DNA of 64,000 nt from CAJJDF01 sp965657945. Its GTDB lineage: Bacteria; Bacteroidota; Bacteroidia; Flavobacteriales_D; CAJJDF01. A model generated the notes under the pieces. That model did no database searches and was not told where the DNA came from. It saw only the letters and a program-made list of their open reading frames with translations. Within the stretch, counting starts at the first letter, position 1. Each line of letters starts with the position of its first letter. The position numbers and the translations under genes are program-made. This document shows positions 1-9,438 of this stretch, one piece after another. Where the stretch lies: contig CBFHPW010000001.1 in assembly GCA_965657945.1 (NCBI GenBank), forward strand, positions 1 through 64,000, given 5' to 3'.

Positions 1-36
1 ATGGTACTACATTGTGGGAGAGTATGTAATCGCTAT
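1..36 (+). rRNA. rrf: 5S ribosomal RNA, 3' end only
   Basis: The window opens inside the 3' end of a 5S rRNA. The bases read ATGGTACTAC, then ATT, then GTGGGAGAGTA, which is the conserved 3' arm of bacterial 5S rRNA (a GATGGTACT..., loop, GGGAGAGTA pattern). A strong intrinsic terminator follows directly at 41-72, as expected at the end of an rRNA operon. The 5' part lies outside the window, so the 3' boundary (about 36) is approximate. Short length is the main uncertainty. Confidence 0.7.
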
Positions 37-40
37 TTTT

Positions 41-72
41 AGGCAACCTTTTATTAGGTTGCCTTTTTTTTT
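41..72 (+). terminator. Rho-independent terminator after the 5S rRNA
   Basis: A perfect 8-bp stem (AGGCAACC at 41-48 and GGTTGCCT at 57-64) with an 8-base AT loop is followed by a run of T to position 72. Its position right after the 5S tail makes it the likely terminator of the rRNA operon. It also separates that operon from the pseudogene starting at 97. Confidence 0.85.
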
Positions 73-96
73 GCCAAATTTTTTGTAATTCACTCC

Positions 97-959
97 TTGA
101 AATTAATTGCCGACAGTGGTTCTACAAAAACTGATTGGGTTCTTGTAAATGATGATAATAGAATAATACGAAAACTCTCAATAGATGGATTGAATCCTAT
201 GTATTATGATAAAATGTCTGTTTTTCTGAAAATTAAAGAGGTTTTGAAGTTTATAAGCATGAGATTGATTATGTGTGGTTTTTTGGTGCAGGATGTGCTA
301 GAAATGAGGTAGCTCCTGTCATGTTAGATCTATTATCAAATTATTTTGAGAATGCGAAAATAGAGATTGATTCTGATTTGAAAGGAGCAATAATCGCAGG
401 TTTGACTTACAGAGCCGGAATTGGAATAATATTAGGTACTGGATCCAATATTGCAATCAATGATGAAAATAGCAAAATAATTGAATCTCGTTCTGGTAAT
501 GGAAATATTTTTGGCGATGAAGGTAGTGGTACTCATTTGGATAAACTATAACGTTCAGATTATTTGAATAATTATTTACCTTTTGATTTTGAAAGAAAGC
601 TAGAAATTACTGGAATTAACCGGGGAGTAATCATTAATCAAATCTAGAAGGCGGAAAAACTAAATTCATTTTTGGCAAGTCAGGCAAAATTCATTCACGA
701 AAATATAGATGAAGTGTATTGTCAGAAATTGGTGTATTGGAGTTTTAAAGGTTTATTTACCATGTATCTGTCTGAGTATATCTATGATTCTACTGTAAGA
801 ATTGGGGTTGTTGGTTCTATCAGTAATTATTTTAAGGAAATATTAGAACAAGTTTTTTTGGATTGTGGTATGAGTGCTCCTTATGTGATACAGAAGCCTA
901 TAGACGGTTTGGTATCATTTTATTTATCGAATAACGAGAACGGTTCCGGATTTAATTAA
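97..959 (+). pseudogene. Decayed N-acetylglucosamine kinase (BadF/BcrA ATPase family)
   Basis: This is a broken sugar kinase of the ASKHA fold. The intact family phosphorylates N-acetylglucosamine in cell-wall sugar recycling. The N-terminal phosphate motif is clear (LIADSGSTKTDW, from a TTG start at 97). The frame then shifts near 245-260, after which FFGAGCARNE, ILGTGSN and FGDEGSGTH follow in the second frame. That frame contains two in-frame stops, TAA at 549-551 and TAG at 645-647, and continues in the same frame to a stop at 957-959. Three independent lesions argue for real decay rather than a sequencing error. The 3' end overlaps the convergent T9SS gene by 36 bases. A functional copy may exist elsewhere in the genome. 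Confidence 0.85.
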
Positions 960-2990
960 AGGTTTACCTTCGGCTGTTTCAATTAATATGCTGTAAAGGT
1001 AAATTTGGCTGGTGTTTTGTTTATCCCTATGAGAGCCGTCCCAACCTAAATTTATTTCGTTTGTATAAAAAATCTCTTGACCAAGTCTATTGAATATTTT
1101 CATTGAATAGGTAGTGTAGTCGGCAAAACCAATTACGGGTTTAAATACCTCATTGATTCCATTGGAATTTGGTGTAAATGCGTTAGGTATATAGATTAGT
1201 TCTTTAGGAGAGACACAAGTTTTATTCGATAGACTAGTTTCGGAGAATGAAAAACTATTTGTATTCTCAACTGCTTCAACGAAATAGCAAAAGTTGCCAT
1301 CGCTGCTGGAATTATAAAAACCTGAAAGATCGTCTTCGAAGCTATTAACAGCGGCAGGAACAGATGTAATTATAATTGGAGTACTATTACCAGTTTTTCT
1401 GTAGATGTTATATTGCATGATGTTTCCGTTCCAATTAACGTAAGGATTCCAGGAAAGTACCACTTTGTAATTACTTTGGTTTATTGTGGCGCTGACCCGA
1501 ATTGTTTGACTTGAATTCGTCTCTTGGTTTGTCATGTTGTTACAGCTATCTTTTGCCAATCCTTTGTAGGTGTAGTTGAAAATATCTGTATTCACGTTGT
1601 TGTCTGAAAATGAAATGGGTGTAGTGGTATTTGGTGCGAAACCAACTTCTTTAAAGTTATTTTCATTATCGATTGATCTAAAGATGGAATAACCTTTAAT
1701 GGTATTACTTGAGGGGGTAAAAATTCTGATATCTACCTTATTTTCATTATCCACAGTTACGGTTTGTAGATAATTTGTGTCAGATATATATGAATAGATT
1801 GTACTTATACAAACCTTGTTTGATAAACTAGTATCTTGTAAATCTTGAGAAATGGATTGTACCACCACACAATAAATAGAATCTGCCTTTACATTGTTTA
1901 GTGTGAATGTGTTTGAAGTTGTATTGCCTTTAAGCGTGTTTTGACCTCCGTTAATGGTTTCATATACTTGATAGGTTCCAATTCCTGAATTCCATCCTGA
2001 GTAGGCATTCCAGGTAAAACTTATAGTTTTGTTACAAGCTTGGTAGGTTTGTTCCAAGAATACTGAACAATGTGGAGCGCTCATCGCACTGGTATTTGGG
2101 GCGAGAGGCGAACCGTAATAACAAGTGTCGAAGGCGGCTACTCCAAAACATTCACTACTACTGGATGCGTTGGACAAACTATACTGATACGATGTGTTGT
2201 TTATCCCATAAACGGTGTCTACTGGCACCCAAGATCCAGAAATGTTTTTGAGTATAATGTAACCCCTAGTATCGTTGGGTTTGGAAGGAAACCAGTTTAT
2301 TGTGCCTAAATTATTTGAGGTATCTACTGTTACACTTTTTATTACCGGTGCATAAGGAGGAATTACGTCTTTGAAATTATCTCCATCAACACTAGAAATA
2401 GAGGTGCAGGATAAATTTGAATTTGTAACTCTATAATTGATTGAATCGTTACAAACAGTTATGGTATCTCTGTAATATTCATTGCCGTATTGAACAGAAT
2501 CTATGAGAGTCCAAGTGCCAAGAGGGTATTCTCTGTAAATCCTATACCAATTGCTTGCCGAGGGACTATTGACTGGTGAAAATACAGGATTCCAATTGAG
2601 GATAGCCATTCCATTTGATGGGTTATTGACGAATAATCTAATCGAAGAAACCGTATCCGAGAAATTGGAAGTGGGAATTGAGGTGGTCGTGCTAATGATA
2701 TATCTTTTACTATTTATGTTTCCAGTAGCGGTAGTGTGTAAAAATGTCGAACTTGTTCTATTGGCAATAGATTGAAGTAGAGTAAGTCCTGCTGTGCCAA
2801 CTTCAAAGACTTCGTATTTGACAAAAATACCAGATGGATCGTTTATTGGGGTCCATGAAAGTTGAACATTTCCATTTGATAAAACAGATACACAGGTAAT
2901 TGTAGGTCCGGGTAAATTTCCGAATGAAAGGAATGAGACCAGAATAAAACAAACAAAAAATAATATGTTCTTTAGTTTCTTGATAGAAAT
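924..2990 (-). CDS. T9SS-sorted fibronectin type III-like surface protein, CHU_C C-terminal domain
   Basis: A large secreted or surface protein, about 688 residues if read from the ATT at 2990. The last ~90 residues form a gliding-motility-associated CHU_C sorting domain (IPNAFTPNSNGINEVF, then MKIFNRLGQEIF and GWDGS), which directs export through the type IX system. The body is repeated beta-sandwich modules with W-x-P/W-N patterns typical of fibronectin type III. The first in-frame ATG is at 2609, but the frame stays open upstream to a stop at 3000-3002. That extension encodes a good signal peptide (SIKKLKNILFFVCFILVSF) and a further Fn3-like segment. It contains no ATG, GTG or TTG. Either a rare ATT start is used or the start has been lost. 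Conservative annotation would be 924-2609. Ligand unknown. Confidence 0.8.
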   Translation of the reverse strand: MSIKKLKNILFFVCFILVSFLSFGNLPGPTITCVSVLSNGNVQLSWTPINDPSGIFVKYEVFEVGTAGLTLLQSIANRTSSTFLHTTATGNINSKRYIISTTTSIPTSNFSDTVSSIRLFVNNPSNGMAILNWNPVFSPVNSPSASNWYRIYREYPLGTWTLIDSVQYGNEYYRDTITVCNDSINYRVTNSNLSCTSISSVDGDNFKDVIPPYAPVIKSVTVDTSNNLGTINWFPSKPNDTRGYIILKNISGSWVPVDTVYGINNTSYQYSLSNASSSSECFGVAAFDTCYYGSPLAPNTSAMSAPHCSVFLEQTYQACNKTISFTWNAYSGWNSGIGTYQVYETINGGQNTLKGNTTSNTFTLNNVKADSIYCVVVQSISQDLQDTSLSNKVCISTIYSYISDTNYLQTVTVDNENKVDIRIFTPSSNTIKGYSIFRSIDNENNFKEVGFAPNTTTPISFSDNNVNTDIFNYTYKGLAKDSCNNMTNQETNSSQTIRVSATINQSNYKVVLSWNPYVNWNGNIMQYNIYRKTGNSTPIIITSVPAAVNSFEDDLSGFYNSSSDGNFCYFVEAVENTNSFSFSETSLSNKTCVSPKELIYIPNAFTPNSNGINEVFKPVIGFADYTTYSMKIFNRLGQEIFYTNEINLGWDGSHRDKQNTSQIYLYSILIETAEGKPLIKSGTVLVIR

Positions 2991-3181
2991 TAGGTTCTTT
3001 TATTTAAGACGTAAAAATAGTGATTTAGTTGCTCATTTTTGTCCAATTATTAAACATTAAAATAAGTGATTTATTGTTAAAAAGTATGTTATTTATTTTC
3101 TTTCTAGTCACTTGGAAAACCTAGCTTATAGTCGTATTTTAACGTTTTAATTTCAATCATTAAAACAAAGCCTTAAAACGT

Positions 3182-5023
3182 ATGTCACAAAACGATACTT
3201 ACAATGAAGATAGTATAAGAACCTTAGATTGGAAGGAACATATTCGCCTACGACCGGGAATGTATATCGGGAAATTGGGGGATGGTTCTTCTGCCGATGA
3301 TGGTGTTTATATTTTAATAAAAGAGGTAGTTGATAACTGTATTGATGAGTACGTAATGGGTTACGGAAAGAAGATTGAGATTAAAGTGAAAGATACTACG
3401 GTTACCATCCGGGATTATGGAAGGGGAATTCCCTTGGGTAAAATGATTGATTCGGTTTCTAAGATTAACACTGGTGCAAAGTATGATTCAAAAGCATTTA
3501 AAAAATCGGTGGGTCTTAATGGAGTTGGAACTAAGGCTGTAAATGCTTTGTCATCTACTTTTAGGATTGAAGCTTACAGGGAAGGAAAGGCAAAAAAAGC
3601 AGTATTTAAAACAGGAGTGCTAGAAGAGGATTTACCGATAATTGACACTGACCAATCCAATGGAACTTTTGTTCAATTTGAAGCTGATGCAACTGTTTTT
3701 AAGAATTATAACTTTAGATTTCCTTTTATCGAGAAAATGATTTGGAATTATTGCTACCTTAACCCAGGATTAGCGATATATTTTAATGGCAATAAATTTT
3801 TATCAAAAAATGGATTGTTGGATTTATTGGAAAACAACATGGATGCCGAGCCATTGTATCCAATTATTCATTTGAAAGGAGAGGATATTGAGGTGGCAAT
3901 AACTCACGCCAGACAATACGGAGAAGAATACTATTCCTTTGTAAATGGTCAGCATACTACGCAAGGAGGAACTCATCAAAATGCATTTAGGCAGGCTTAC
4001 GTAAAAGTGGTTCGAGATTATTTCAACAAGAATTATGAAGCGGTTGATATTAGAGCTTCAATTGTTGCGGCTATTTCTGTAAAAGTAATGGAGCCTGTAT
4101 TTGAGTCTCAAACGAAGACTAAATTAGGTTCGAACGATATTGAGCCTGGTGGAAAATCAATGAATGCTTTTGTCAATGATTTTTTGAAAGAAAAATTGGA
4201 CAACTTTCTTCACAAAAACCCTGAAGTTGCCGAAAATTTAGAAAAGAAAATTAAGCAATCTGAAAAAGAAAGAAAAGAACTTACCGGAATCAGAAAGCTG
4301 GCAAAGGATAGAGCCAAGAAAGCGAACTTGCACAACAAAAAATTAAGAGATTGTCGAATTCACTTAACAGACAAAAAGAATGAAAGACACTTGGATACCT
4401 CCATTTTTATTACTGAGGGAGATTCGGCTAGTGGATCTATTACAAAGTCTAGAGATGTAAACACTCAAGCAGTTTTTAGTTTGAAGGGGAAGCCGCTTAA
4501 TTCTTTTGGTTTGACAAAAAAAGTGGTGTACGAAAATGAAGAATTTAATCTGGTACAGGCTGCCTTGGATATTGAAGATGGATTGGAAACACTGCGGTAC
4601 AACAATGTAATTATTGCGACAGATGCGGATGTTGATGGAATGCACATTCGATTGTTACTATTGACTTTTTTCTTGCAATTTTTCCCAGACTTAATCAAGA
4701 ATGGACACGTGTATATTCTTCAAACGCCTCTGTTTCGAGTAAGAAATAAAAAAGAAACAAGGTATTGTTACACGGAAGATGAGCGACAGGCAGCAATGAG
4801 TGAATTGGGTAAAAATCCTGAAATCACAAGGTTTAAAGGGTTAGGAGAGATTTCACCAAATGAGTTTAAATATTTTATTGGGGAGGATATTCGATTAGAG
4901 CCAGTCTTGATAAACAAAGAAGCGACCGTAGCCGAATTGCTTGAGTTTTATATGGGTAAAAATACTCCTGATAGGCAAAAGTTTATTATCGAGAATCTGA
5001 AAGTATTGGAGGACGATATTTAA
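3182..5023 (+). CDS. parE: DNA topoisomerase IV subunit B (type IIA, GyrB/ParE)
   Basis: ATPase subunit of topoisomerase IV, which with ParC decatenates and relaxes chromosomal DNA in the cytoplasm. The 613 residues show a GHKL ATPase domain (EVVDNCIDE at about 48-56, DYGRGIP at 78-84, GLNGVGTKAVNALS at 111-124), a transducer domain, and a TOPRIM domain (EGDSASG near 412, DADVDG near 481). The short length without the GyrB insertion fits ParE. The partner parC starts at 12520. In many Bacteroidota the two genes are adjacent, whereas here about 7.5 kb of membrane-protein genes separate them. The ATG at 3182 gives the usual N-terminus. Confidence 0.95.
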   Translation: MSQNDTYNEDSIRTLDWKEHIRLRPGMYIGKLGDGSSADDGVYILIKEVVDNCIDEYVMGYGKKIEIKVKDTTVTIRDYGRGIPLGKMIDSVSKINTGAKYDSKAFKKSVGLNGVGTKAVNALSSTFRIEAYREGKAKKAVFKTGVLEEDLPIIDTDQSNGTFVQFEADATVFKNYNFRFPFIEKMIWNYCYLNPGLAIYFNGNKFLSKNGLLDLLENNMDAEPLYPIIHLKGEDIEVAITHARQYGEEYYSFVNGQHTTQGGTHQNAFRQAYVKVVRDYFNKNYEAVDIRASIVAAISVKVMEPVFESQTKTKLGSNDIEPGGKSMNAFVNDFLKEKLDNFLHKNPEVAENLEKKIKQSEKERKELTGIRKLAKDRAKKANLHNKKLRDCRIHLTDKKNERHLDTSIFITEGDSASGSITKSRDVNTQAVFSLKGKPLNSFGLTKKVVYENEEFNLVQAALDIEDGLETLRYNNVIIATDADVDGMHIRLLLLTFFLQFFPDLIKNGHVYILQTPLFRVRNKKETRYCYTEDERQAAMSELGKNPEITRFKGLGEISPNEFKYFIGEDIRLEPVLINKEATVAELLEFYMGKNTPDRQKFIIENLKVLEDDI

Positions 5024-5084
5024 CAGTTAACAACATTCATTTGACGTGAATACAACGTTTAAATAAATTGCACAAAAGAGGAAA

Positions 5085-6896
5085 ATGAAATCGACAGCTT
5101 CAAATGAGAAAAAACTATTTATTTTGTTGTCTCTTATTTCTTTTGGAGTACTTATACTAAGAGCGATTAATGTTCCATTGTTTCACGATGAAGTCCGCAC
5201 GTTTAATCATTTTATTAAATCGGGAATTTTATCACCTTTTAGTGAATATAGGGCTGCCAATAATCATTTGGTGAATAGTTTTTTATCCAGATTTTCCTAT
5301 TTGATTTTTGGAGATTCTCCCATAGCAATCCGATTGCCCAATGTACTTTCTTATCTCGTTTATTTAGTTTTTGTCTACCGAATCGGGAATTGGTTTCGGA
5401 CAAAAACTGCTAAATGGACATTTTTTATCCTTCTGTTATTTAGCTTTCATTTCATCAGTTTTTTTGGGTTGTCGAGAGGATACGGATTGGGCTTTGCTAG
5501 CTTGCTGGTTGGTATGTTTTATTTGGGGAAATTTGCTCAACATGTTTCTCATAAATCTCTTTCTCTCACTTTGTTGTGCTTTGGAATTGCTCTTTATTCC
5601 TTTTTCTCACTTTTGCTACCTATCCTTGTGATGTTAGGAATAGTTGGTTATTCTCTCATTAATCAATATAAAAAGATAGAGAAGGCAGATTGGATAGGAT
5701 ACGTCAGTTTAATTTCTGCATTTATAGCAATACTAGGTTATGCCATTCATATTCTTTTTTACTACAAGGGTTATGGGATTTTGTGGTTTGGGTTTTTAGA
5801 AGGATTTTGGAAAAACACGGTGGTTTCTTTGCTGCAATTAATATTTGAGCCGGGTCAGTTTTTGGGAGTTTTAGAAGTGCTAACCTTTTTGATTTTTGGC
5901 TTCGTTTGCTTTGTTTTTATTCAACATTTCGAAGCAAAAAAATGGATTAATAGAAGTAATTTATTTTTCGTTTTTTTAATTTTCAATATCTTGGGAGTAT
6001 TGTTGTTAGCTTGGCTTTTTGATGTGAACTACCCGTATCAACGAACCGGTTTACACCTTTACTTCTTTTTTGTAGCAGCCTTTAGTTTTGCTATAGATTT
6101 TGTGAAAGAGGAAAAAGTAAAGTACTTTGTTCTTGCTCCATTCTTTTTGGTTCCAATCCATTTTTTGTCAAGTTATAATCTTGATTATGTCAGTTTGTGG
6201 CAGGAGGATACTTTGCCCTATTCATTTTTTGAAACTATTAAAAATGAGGAAAAGAGCAAACCAAAAGGCAACAAAAGTTCGCTTTATATTGAGGGAACTG
6301 CAATATCTGTTTGGAGTTATGGGGTGTATAAATGGAATCAAGAATTGCCCATTTGCTCTTCCAACATAGATACCAATTCGAGGTATTACGATTATATTAT
6401 TGACAAAAAAATAAATATGACTAGGCTGAATGGGTTGTACGATTCTATCGATTCTCAGCCAAATTCTGATGTGGTATTGTATAAAAGAAAGCGCCCAGTA
6501 AAGAAAAGCATTTATAAAACAATTGAATTTAACGAAACCATTGCGAAAAACAAAGATCAGTTGTTTGCCAATTTTGTTGTTGATTCTTTGCCTTCCTCTT
6601 CGCTTTGGTTCGATTTCGAAACCACCATTCGGTTCATTGATTACCCCATGCATGTTTACCTTGTTTTTTCGATGGAGAATCCCGAAACGCACGAAAAGTA
6701 TTCGTACAAATTTATAGAGTTTGATAGACTGATACATTGGGATAAACAAAACCATAAAATCTACACAGAACTGGCCAACGATTTGCCTTTGGATAAACCA
6801 GTGGAGGTAAAGGTGTATTTCTGGAATCGCTATGAAAGAGCCTATGAGCTGAACAAGAGTGAGCTCTCAATCTATGCAGTAGATACGAATAGTTAG
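5085..6896 (+). CDS. GT-C fold membrane glycosyltransferase-like protein, copy 1
   Basis: A polytopic membrane protein of 603 residues. It has about ten hydrophobic segments over residues 10-370, then a soluble C-terminal part of about 230 residues. The first loop carries the acidic pair of GT-C enzymes (FHDEV, D35-E36), followed by a GDSPIAIRLPNVLS stretch like that in ArnT/PMT_2 proteins and the loop motif GLSRGYGL. By family knowledge these use a polyprenyl-phosphate sugar donor and act on the outer face of the inner membrane. The acceptor here is unknown. It is paralogous to 10475-12319 (shared VPL-HDE, RLPN and LSRGYG motifs). The C-terminus ends in a domain with VYFWN that seems shared with both large neighbours. 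Convergent with the next gene, with 2 bases between them. Confidence 0.75.
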   Translation: MKSTASNEKKLFILLSLISFGVLILRAINVPLFHDEVRTFNHFIKSGILSPFSEYRAANNHLVNSFLSRFSYLIFGDSPIAIRLPNVLSYLVYLVFVYRIGNWFRTKTAKWTFFILLLFSFHFISFFGLSRGYGLGFASLLVGMFYLGKFAQHVSHKSLSLTLLCFGIALYSFFSLLLPILVMLGIVGYSLINQYKKIEKADWIGYVSLISAFIAILGYAIHILFYYKGYGILWFGFLEGFWKNTVVSLLQLIFEPGQFLGVLEVLTFLIFGFVCFVFIQHFEAKKWINRSNLFFVFLIFNILGVLLLAWLFDVNYPYQRTGLHLYFFFVAAFSFAIDFVKEEKVKYFVLAPFFLVPIHFLSSYNLDYVSLWQEDTLPYSFFETIKNEEKSKPKGNKSSLYIEGTAISVWSYGVYKWNQELPICSSNIDTNSRYYDYIIDKKINMTRLNGLYDSIDSQPNSDVVLYKRKRPVKKSIYKTIEFNETIAKNKDQLFANFVVDSLPSSSLWFDFETTIRFIDYPMHVYLVFSMENPETHEKYSYKFIEFDRLIHWDKQNHKIYTELANDLPLDKPVEVKVYFWNRYERAYELNKSELSIYAVDTNS

Positions 6897-6898
6897 TT

Positions 6899-9217
6899 TT
6901 AGGGAGTGACAGCGATGATTTTAACTTCAAAATCATCAATTAGTAGTTTTTCAGTGTCTTTGTTCCAGAAATAAATGAGAATTTGACTTGTGTCCGAATC
7001 CGTGCGTCTAATCGTTTTTTGCGTGTAGATATGTTGCCAATCTTTTCGACTTTTTACCGGTATTGGAATCCAAAAATCGTTTTGTGAGTTTTTTCTTTCG
7101 ATCACTAAATCGGCTATTTCTCCCTCAAAATTTGTTTTGGCTTGAACTTGAATCGTAAGAAATTCACTTTCGGTATTTTTCCAGACAGAATCTAACGTGA
7201 TTCTATATGTGAATGAATATTTTTCTTTTTCGATAAGGTTAGCCGAATTGCTTTCAAAACCTTGGTTGCTTTTTTCGAACCAGATGGAATTTTCCCTTTT
7301 TTCGAAGTCAATAAATTCAGCGAGTAGGATATTCGATTTTTGTACACCAGATTTATTGAAAGGATTGATGTTAATCGAGTCAGATTTGAGTGAATTATGA
7401 ATGAATTGATACTGGAATCCTTGGTTGTAAGCGGAGTAAAATACTTTTCTGATTCTGAAAAATTCGGTGTTTCCAGAAAAATATTGCGAACTTATTTCAT
7501 TAACAAATGGCGAAATCCAAATTCCATCAACTGCGGTGTTCGGCACAAATCGGTAGGTAAAAATTCGATCGTCACTCAATTTGTAGTCTATTTCATACAA
7601 GTCATCTTTGTACAAAAATGTGCCGAGTTGCCTAAAAAAGGAATGCTCCAAAACAATTTTGCTTCGAACAAAACTCTTGGTTTTGGGAACTGCAATCCAG
7701 TCACCAAAATTCGCTTCATTGGTCGTTTCAGATGTTTGAATTAAGATATTGGGAACTTGCTTTTTCTTAAACAATTTGAACCTCTTGGTGAGAGCTACCG
7801 ATTCATAATTTCTCAATATAGTTGAGATAACCAGTGGTTCGTCATTTATGAGTAATCTTTGGTCAAAAGAACCCATGTTTCCCTCATAATTATCAGGGTA
7901 AAAGTGCCACAGTATATATTCAGGCGCATCTTTTCCTTGGTAATGTTCGCTAGCTAATTTCGAAACCCAATGAGAAGAAGAGGCTCCGATTTCAATAGAT
8001 TTTCTTGGCGACCAATTTAGCTTATTAGCTTGAGCATAGTTGTGTTCCCAAGGATAAAAGTCGATCGTTTTGTTACCTATAATTGCTCTAATTTCTTCGG
8101 GGAGTTCAAGAATTTTTAAATTTGAATCGGTTACTATTTTCTGGCTTTGAATAAAATCCTTGTTCAAAACCATTTGCTTAAAATTAGTCAGTCCATCAAA
8201 TTTCATGGCAATTCCGTTATATCCATCAATCGTGCTGAAATTGATAAAAAAGAAGAAAGATGTTAGAAATCCATAGAAAATTACTCTCCATTTGCTGTGA
8301 GTTTCTAACAAGTAGGCAACACCAAAGAATACAACAGTAAAATAGAATAGAATCCCGTTGTGGCTAGTATCTTCTCTTACCATTGCGTGTTTCCACATCA
8401 TAAAAAAGGTAGGTAGCAAAATCCAAAAGAAGGAAGATAGTTTTCTTTTTTTGAAAAACAAGGGGAAAGTCAGAACCAACAAAATGAAGCTGCCAAGTGC
8501 CCACCAATTGTTGGCTGGATGAATAGCTAAGGAAGAAGAGTAGCCCGAAGAAATTTTAAAAGCATGAATAAAATGCTGCCAAGTACTCAGGAAACTGCCA
8601 AAAATGAGAAGGCCAAAAAAGAAAATTGTAGCGAAAGAAATGACAGAATCTTTGAGGAATTTACGCCAGTTTTTTGTTCTTAAAAATGAAATAAAAAGAG
8701 TAAAGAATACGACAGAAAAACAGGATATTCCGATGGAGGTTTTTATGTTGAAACCGAGGTAAGTAACTGCAGTAAGTGTAAAAAGAAAACTGATTTTATT
8801 TCTTTCGAGATACTTGAGGGCCAGTAAACTGGAAAGAAGGACAAAGGTAATGTCGTAACCAGAAAAGCCTGAAATCATTGCCACGGCAATAACAGATCCT
8901 ATTCTTGAAGTGAGAGTTTTGAGGTTGTTAAGACTCAGAAGAAGGTAAATCGTAAAAAACTTCAGGATAGAAATGACCAAATAAGCTAGAACAAGGTTTA
9001 GACCAATTGGCAAAGGCATTTTTAGAAAACCAAATACTCCAATGGGGTAAACCAATTCTGTCAGTCGTTCGAAGTCATAAGCAAATAAGTGATTTAGTCC
9101 CCACCCATAAGAAGAATCAAGACCTGGAGCCGAAACCAGATAAAAGGAGGGAAACGTGAGCAATACGAGACAAATACTCGTTAAGACTCTCGTTGTTTTC
9201 TTGTTTTTGATTTGCAT
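6899..9217 (-). CDS. Large polytopic membrane protein with soluble C-terminal domain, GT-C-like
   Basis: 772 residues with about ten hydrophobic segments over roughly residues 8-345, then a long hydrophilic region of about 420 residues. I do not recognise a named family with confidence. The topology resembles GT-C glycosyltransferases, but the HDE motif of the two neighbours is not present in the first loop (DSSYGWGLNH stands there). The final ~130 residues end with LIYFWNKDTEKLL, matching the C-termini of the neighbours at 5085 and 10475. A shared extracytoplasmic domain is therefore inferred. It is the only leftward gene in the parE-parC interval. A glycan or lipid-linked-sugar role is an inference from topology and company. 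Confidence 0.7.
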   Translation of the reverse strand: MQIKNKKTTRVLTSICLVLLTFPSFYLVSAPGLDSSYGWGLNHLFAYDFERLTELVYPIGVFGFLKMPLPIGLNLVLAYLVISILKFFTIYLLLSLNNLKTLTSRIGSVIAVAMISGFSGYDITFVLLSSLLALKYLERNKISFLFTLTAVTYLGFNIKTSIGISCFSVVFFTLFISFLRTKNWRKFLKDSVISFATIFFFGLLIFGSFLSTWQHFIHAFKISSGYSSSLAIHPANNWWALGSFILLVLTFPLFFKKRKLSSFFWILLPTFFMMWKHAMVREDTSHNGILFYFTVVFFGVAYLLETHSKWRVIFYGFLTSFFFFINFSTIDGYNGIAMKFDGLTNFKQMVLNKDFIQSQKIVTDSNLKILELPEEIRAIIGNKTIDFYPWEHNYAQANKLNWSPRKSIEIGASSSHWVSKLASEHYQGKDAPEYILWHFYPDNYEGNMGSFDQRLLINDEPLVISTILRNYESVALTKRFKLFKKKQVPNILIQTSETTNEANFGDWIAVPKTKSFVRSKIVLEHSFFRQLGTFLYKDDLYEIDYKLSDDRIFTYRFVPNTAVDGIWISPFVNEISSQYFSGNTEFFRIRKVFYSAYNQGFQYQFIHNSLKSDSININPFNKSGVQKSNILLAEFIDFEKRENSIWFEKSNQGFESNSANLIEKEKYSFTYRITLDSVWKNTESEFLTIQVQAKTNFEGEIADLVIERKNSQNDFWIPIPVKSRKDWQHIYTQKTIRRTDSDTSQILIYFWNKDTEKLLIDDFEVKIIAVTP

Positions 9218-9236
9218 TGGCTAAAAATACAAATAA

Positions 9237-9369
9237 TACCGCATCGCAAGCTATTTTTGGAAAGTTTCAGCTGCACATTTTTGGTTAATAGGAATGAAAT
9301 ATGCCATTAAAATTTCTTTCAAAATGAAAGAAGTAGGTTCGTTGTATTCAGGTGAATTAGATTTTTTGG
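9237..9369 (+). pseudogene. Internal fragment of a third GT-C paralogue
   Basis: About 133 bases closely match an internal part of the GT-C gene at 10475-12319 (counterpart about 11051-11187). The match includes a 29-base identical run (9303-9331 versus 11117-11145). In frame it reads YRIASYFWKVSAAHFWLIGM followed by KYAIKISFKMKE, against YRIVSPIWIVPAALFWLVGM and YYAIKISFKMKE in the intact gene. Both ends of the paralogue are missing and the frame stops at 9382-9384. It is a truncated duplicate left by tandem duplication or gene conversion at this locus. Confidence 0.85.
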
Positions 9370-9438
9370 TATATTACCATTAAATCACAGTTGCTTATGC
9401 TGTTTGATGCCGATTGAATACTGATTCATAATTGTGCT

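Noticed and set aside
6222..6755. 177-codon open frame on the minus strand inside the first GT-C gene
   Set aside because: It lies wholly within a well-supported gene on the other strand, has no family motif, and its composition reads as an antisense shadow.
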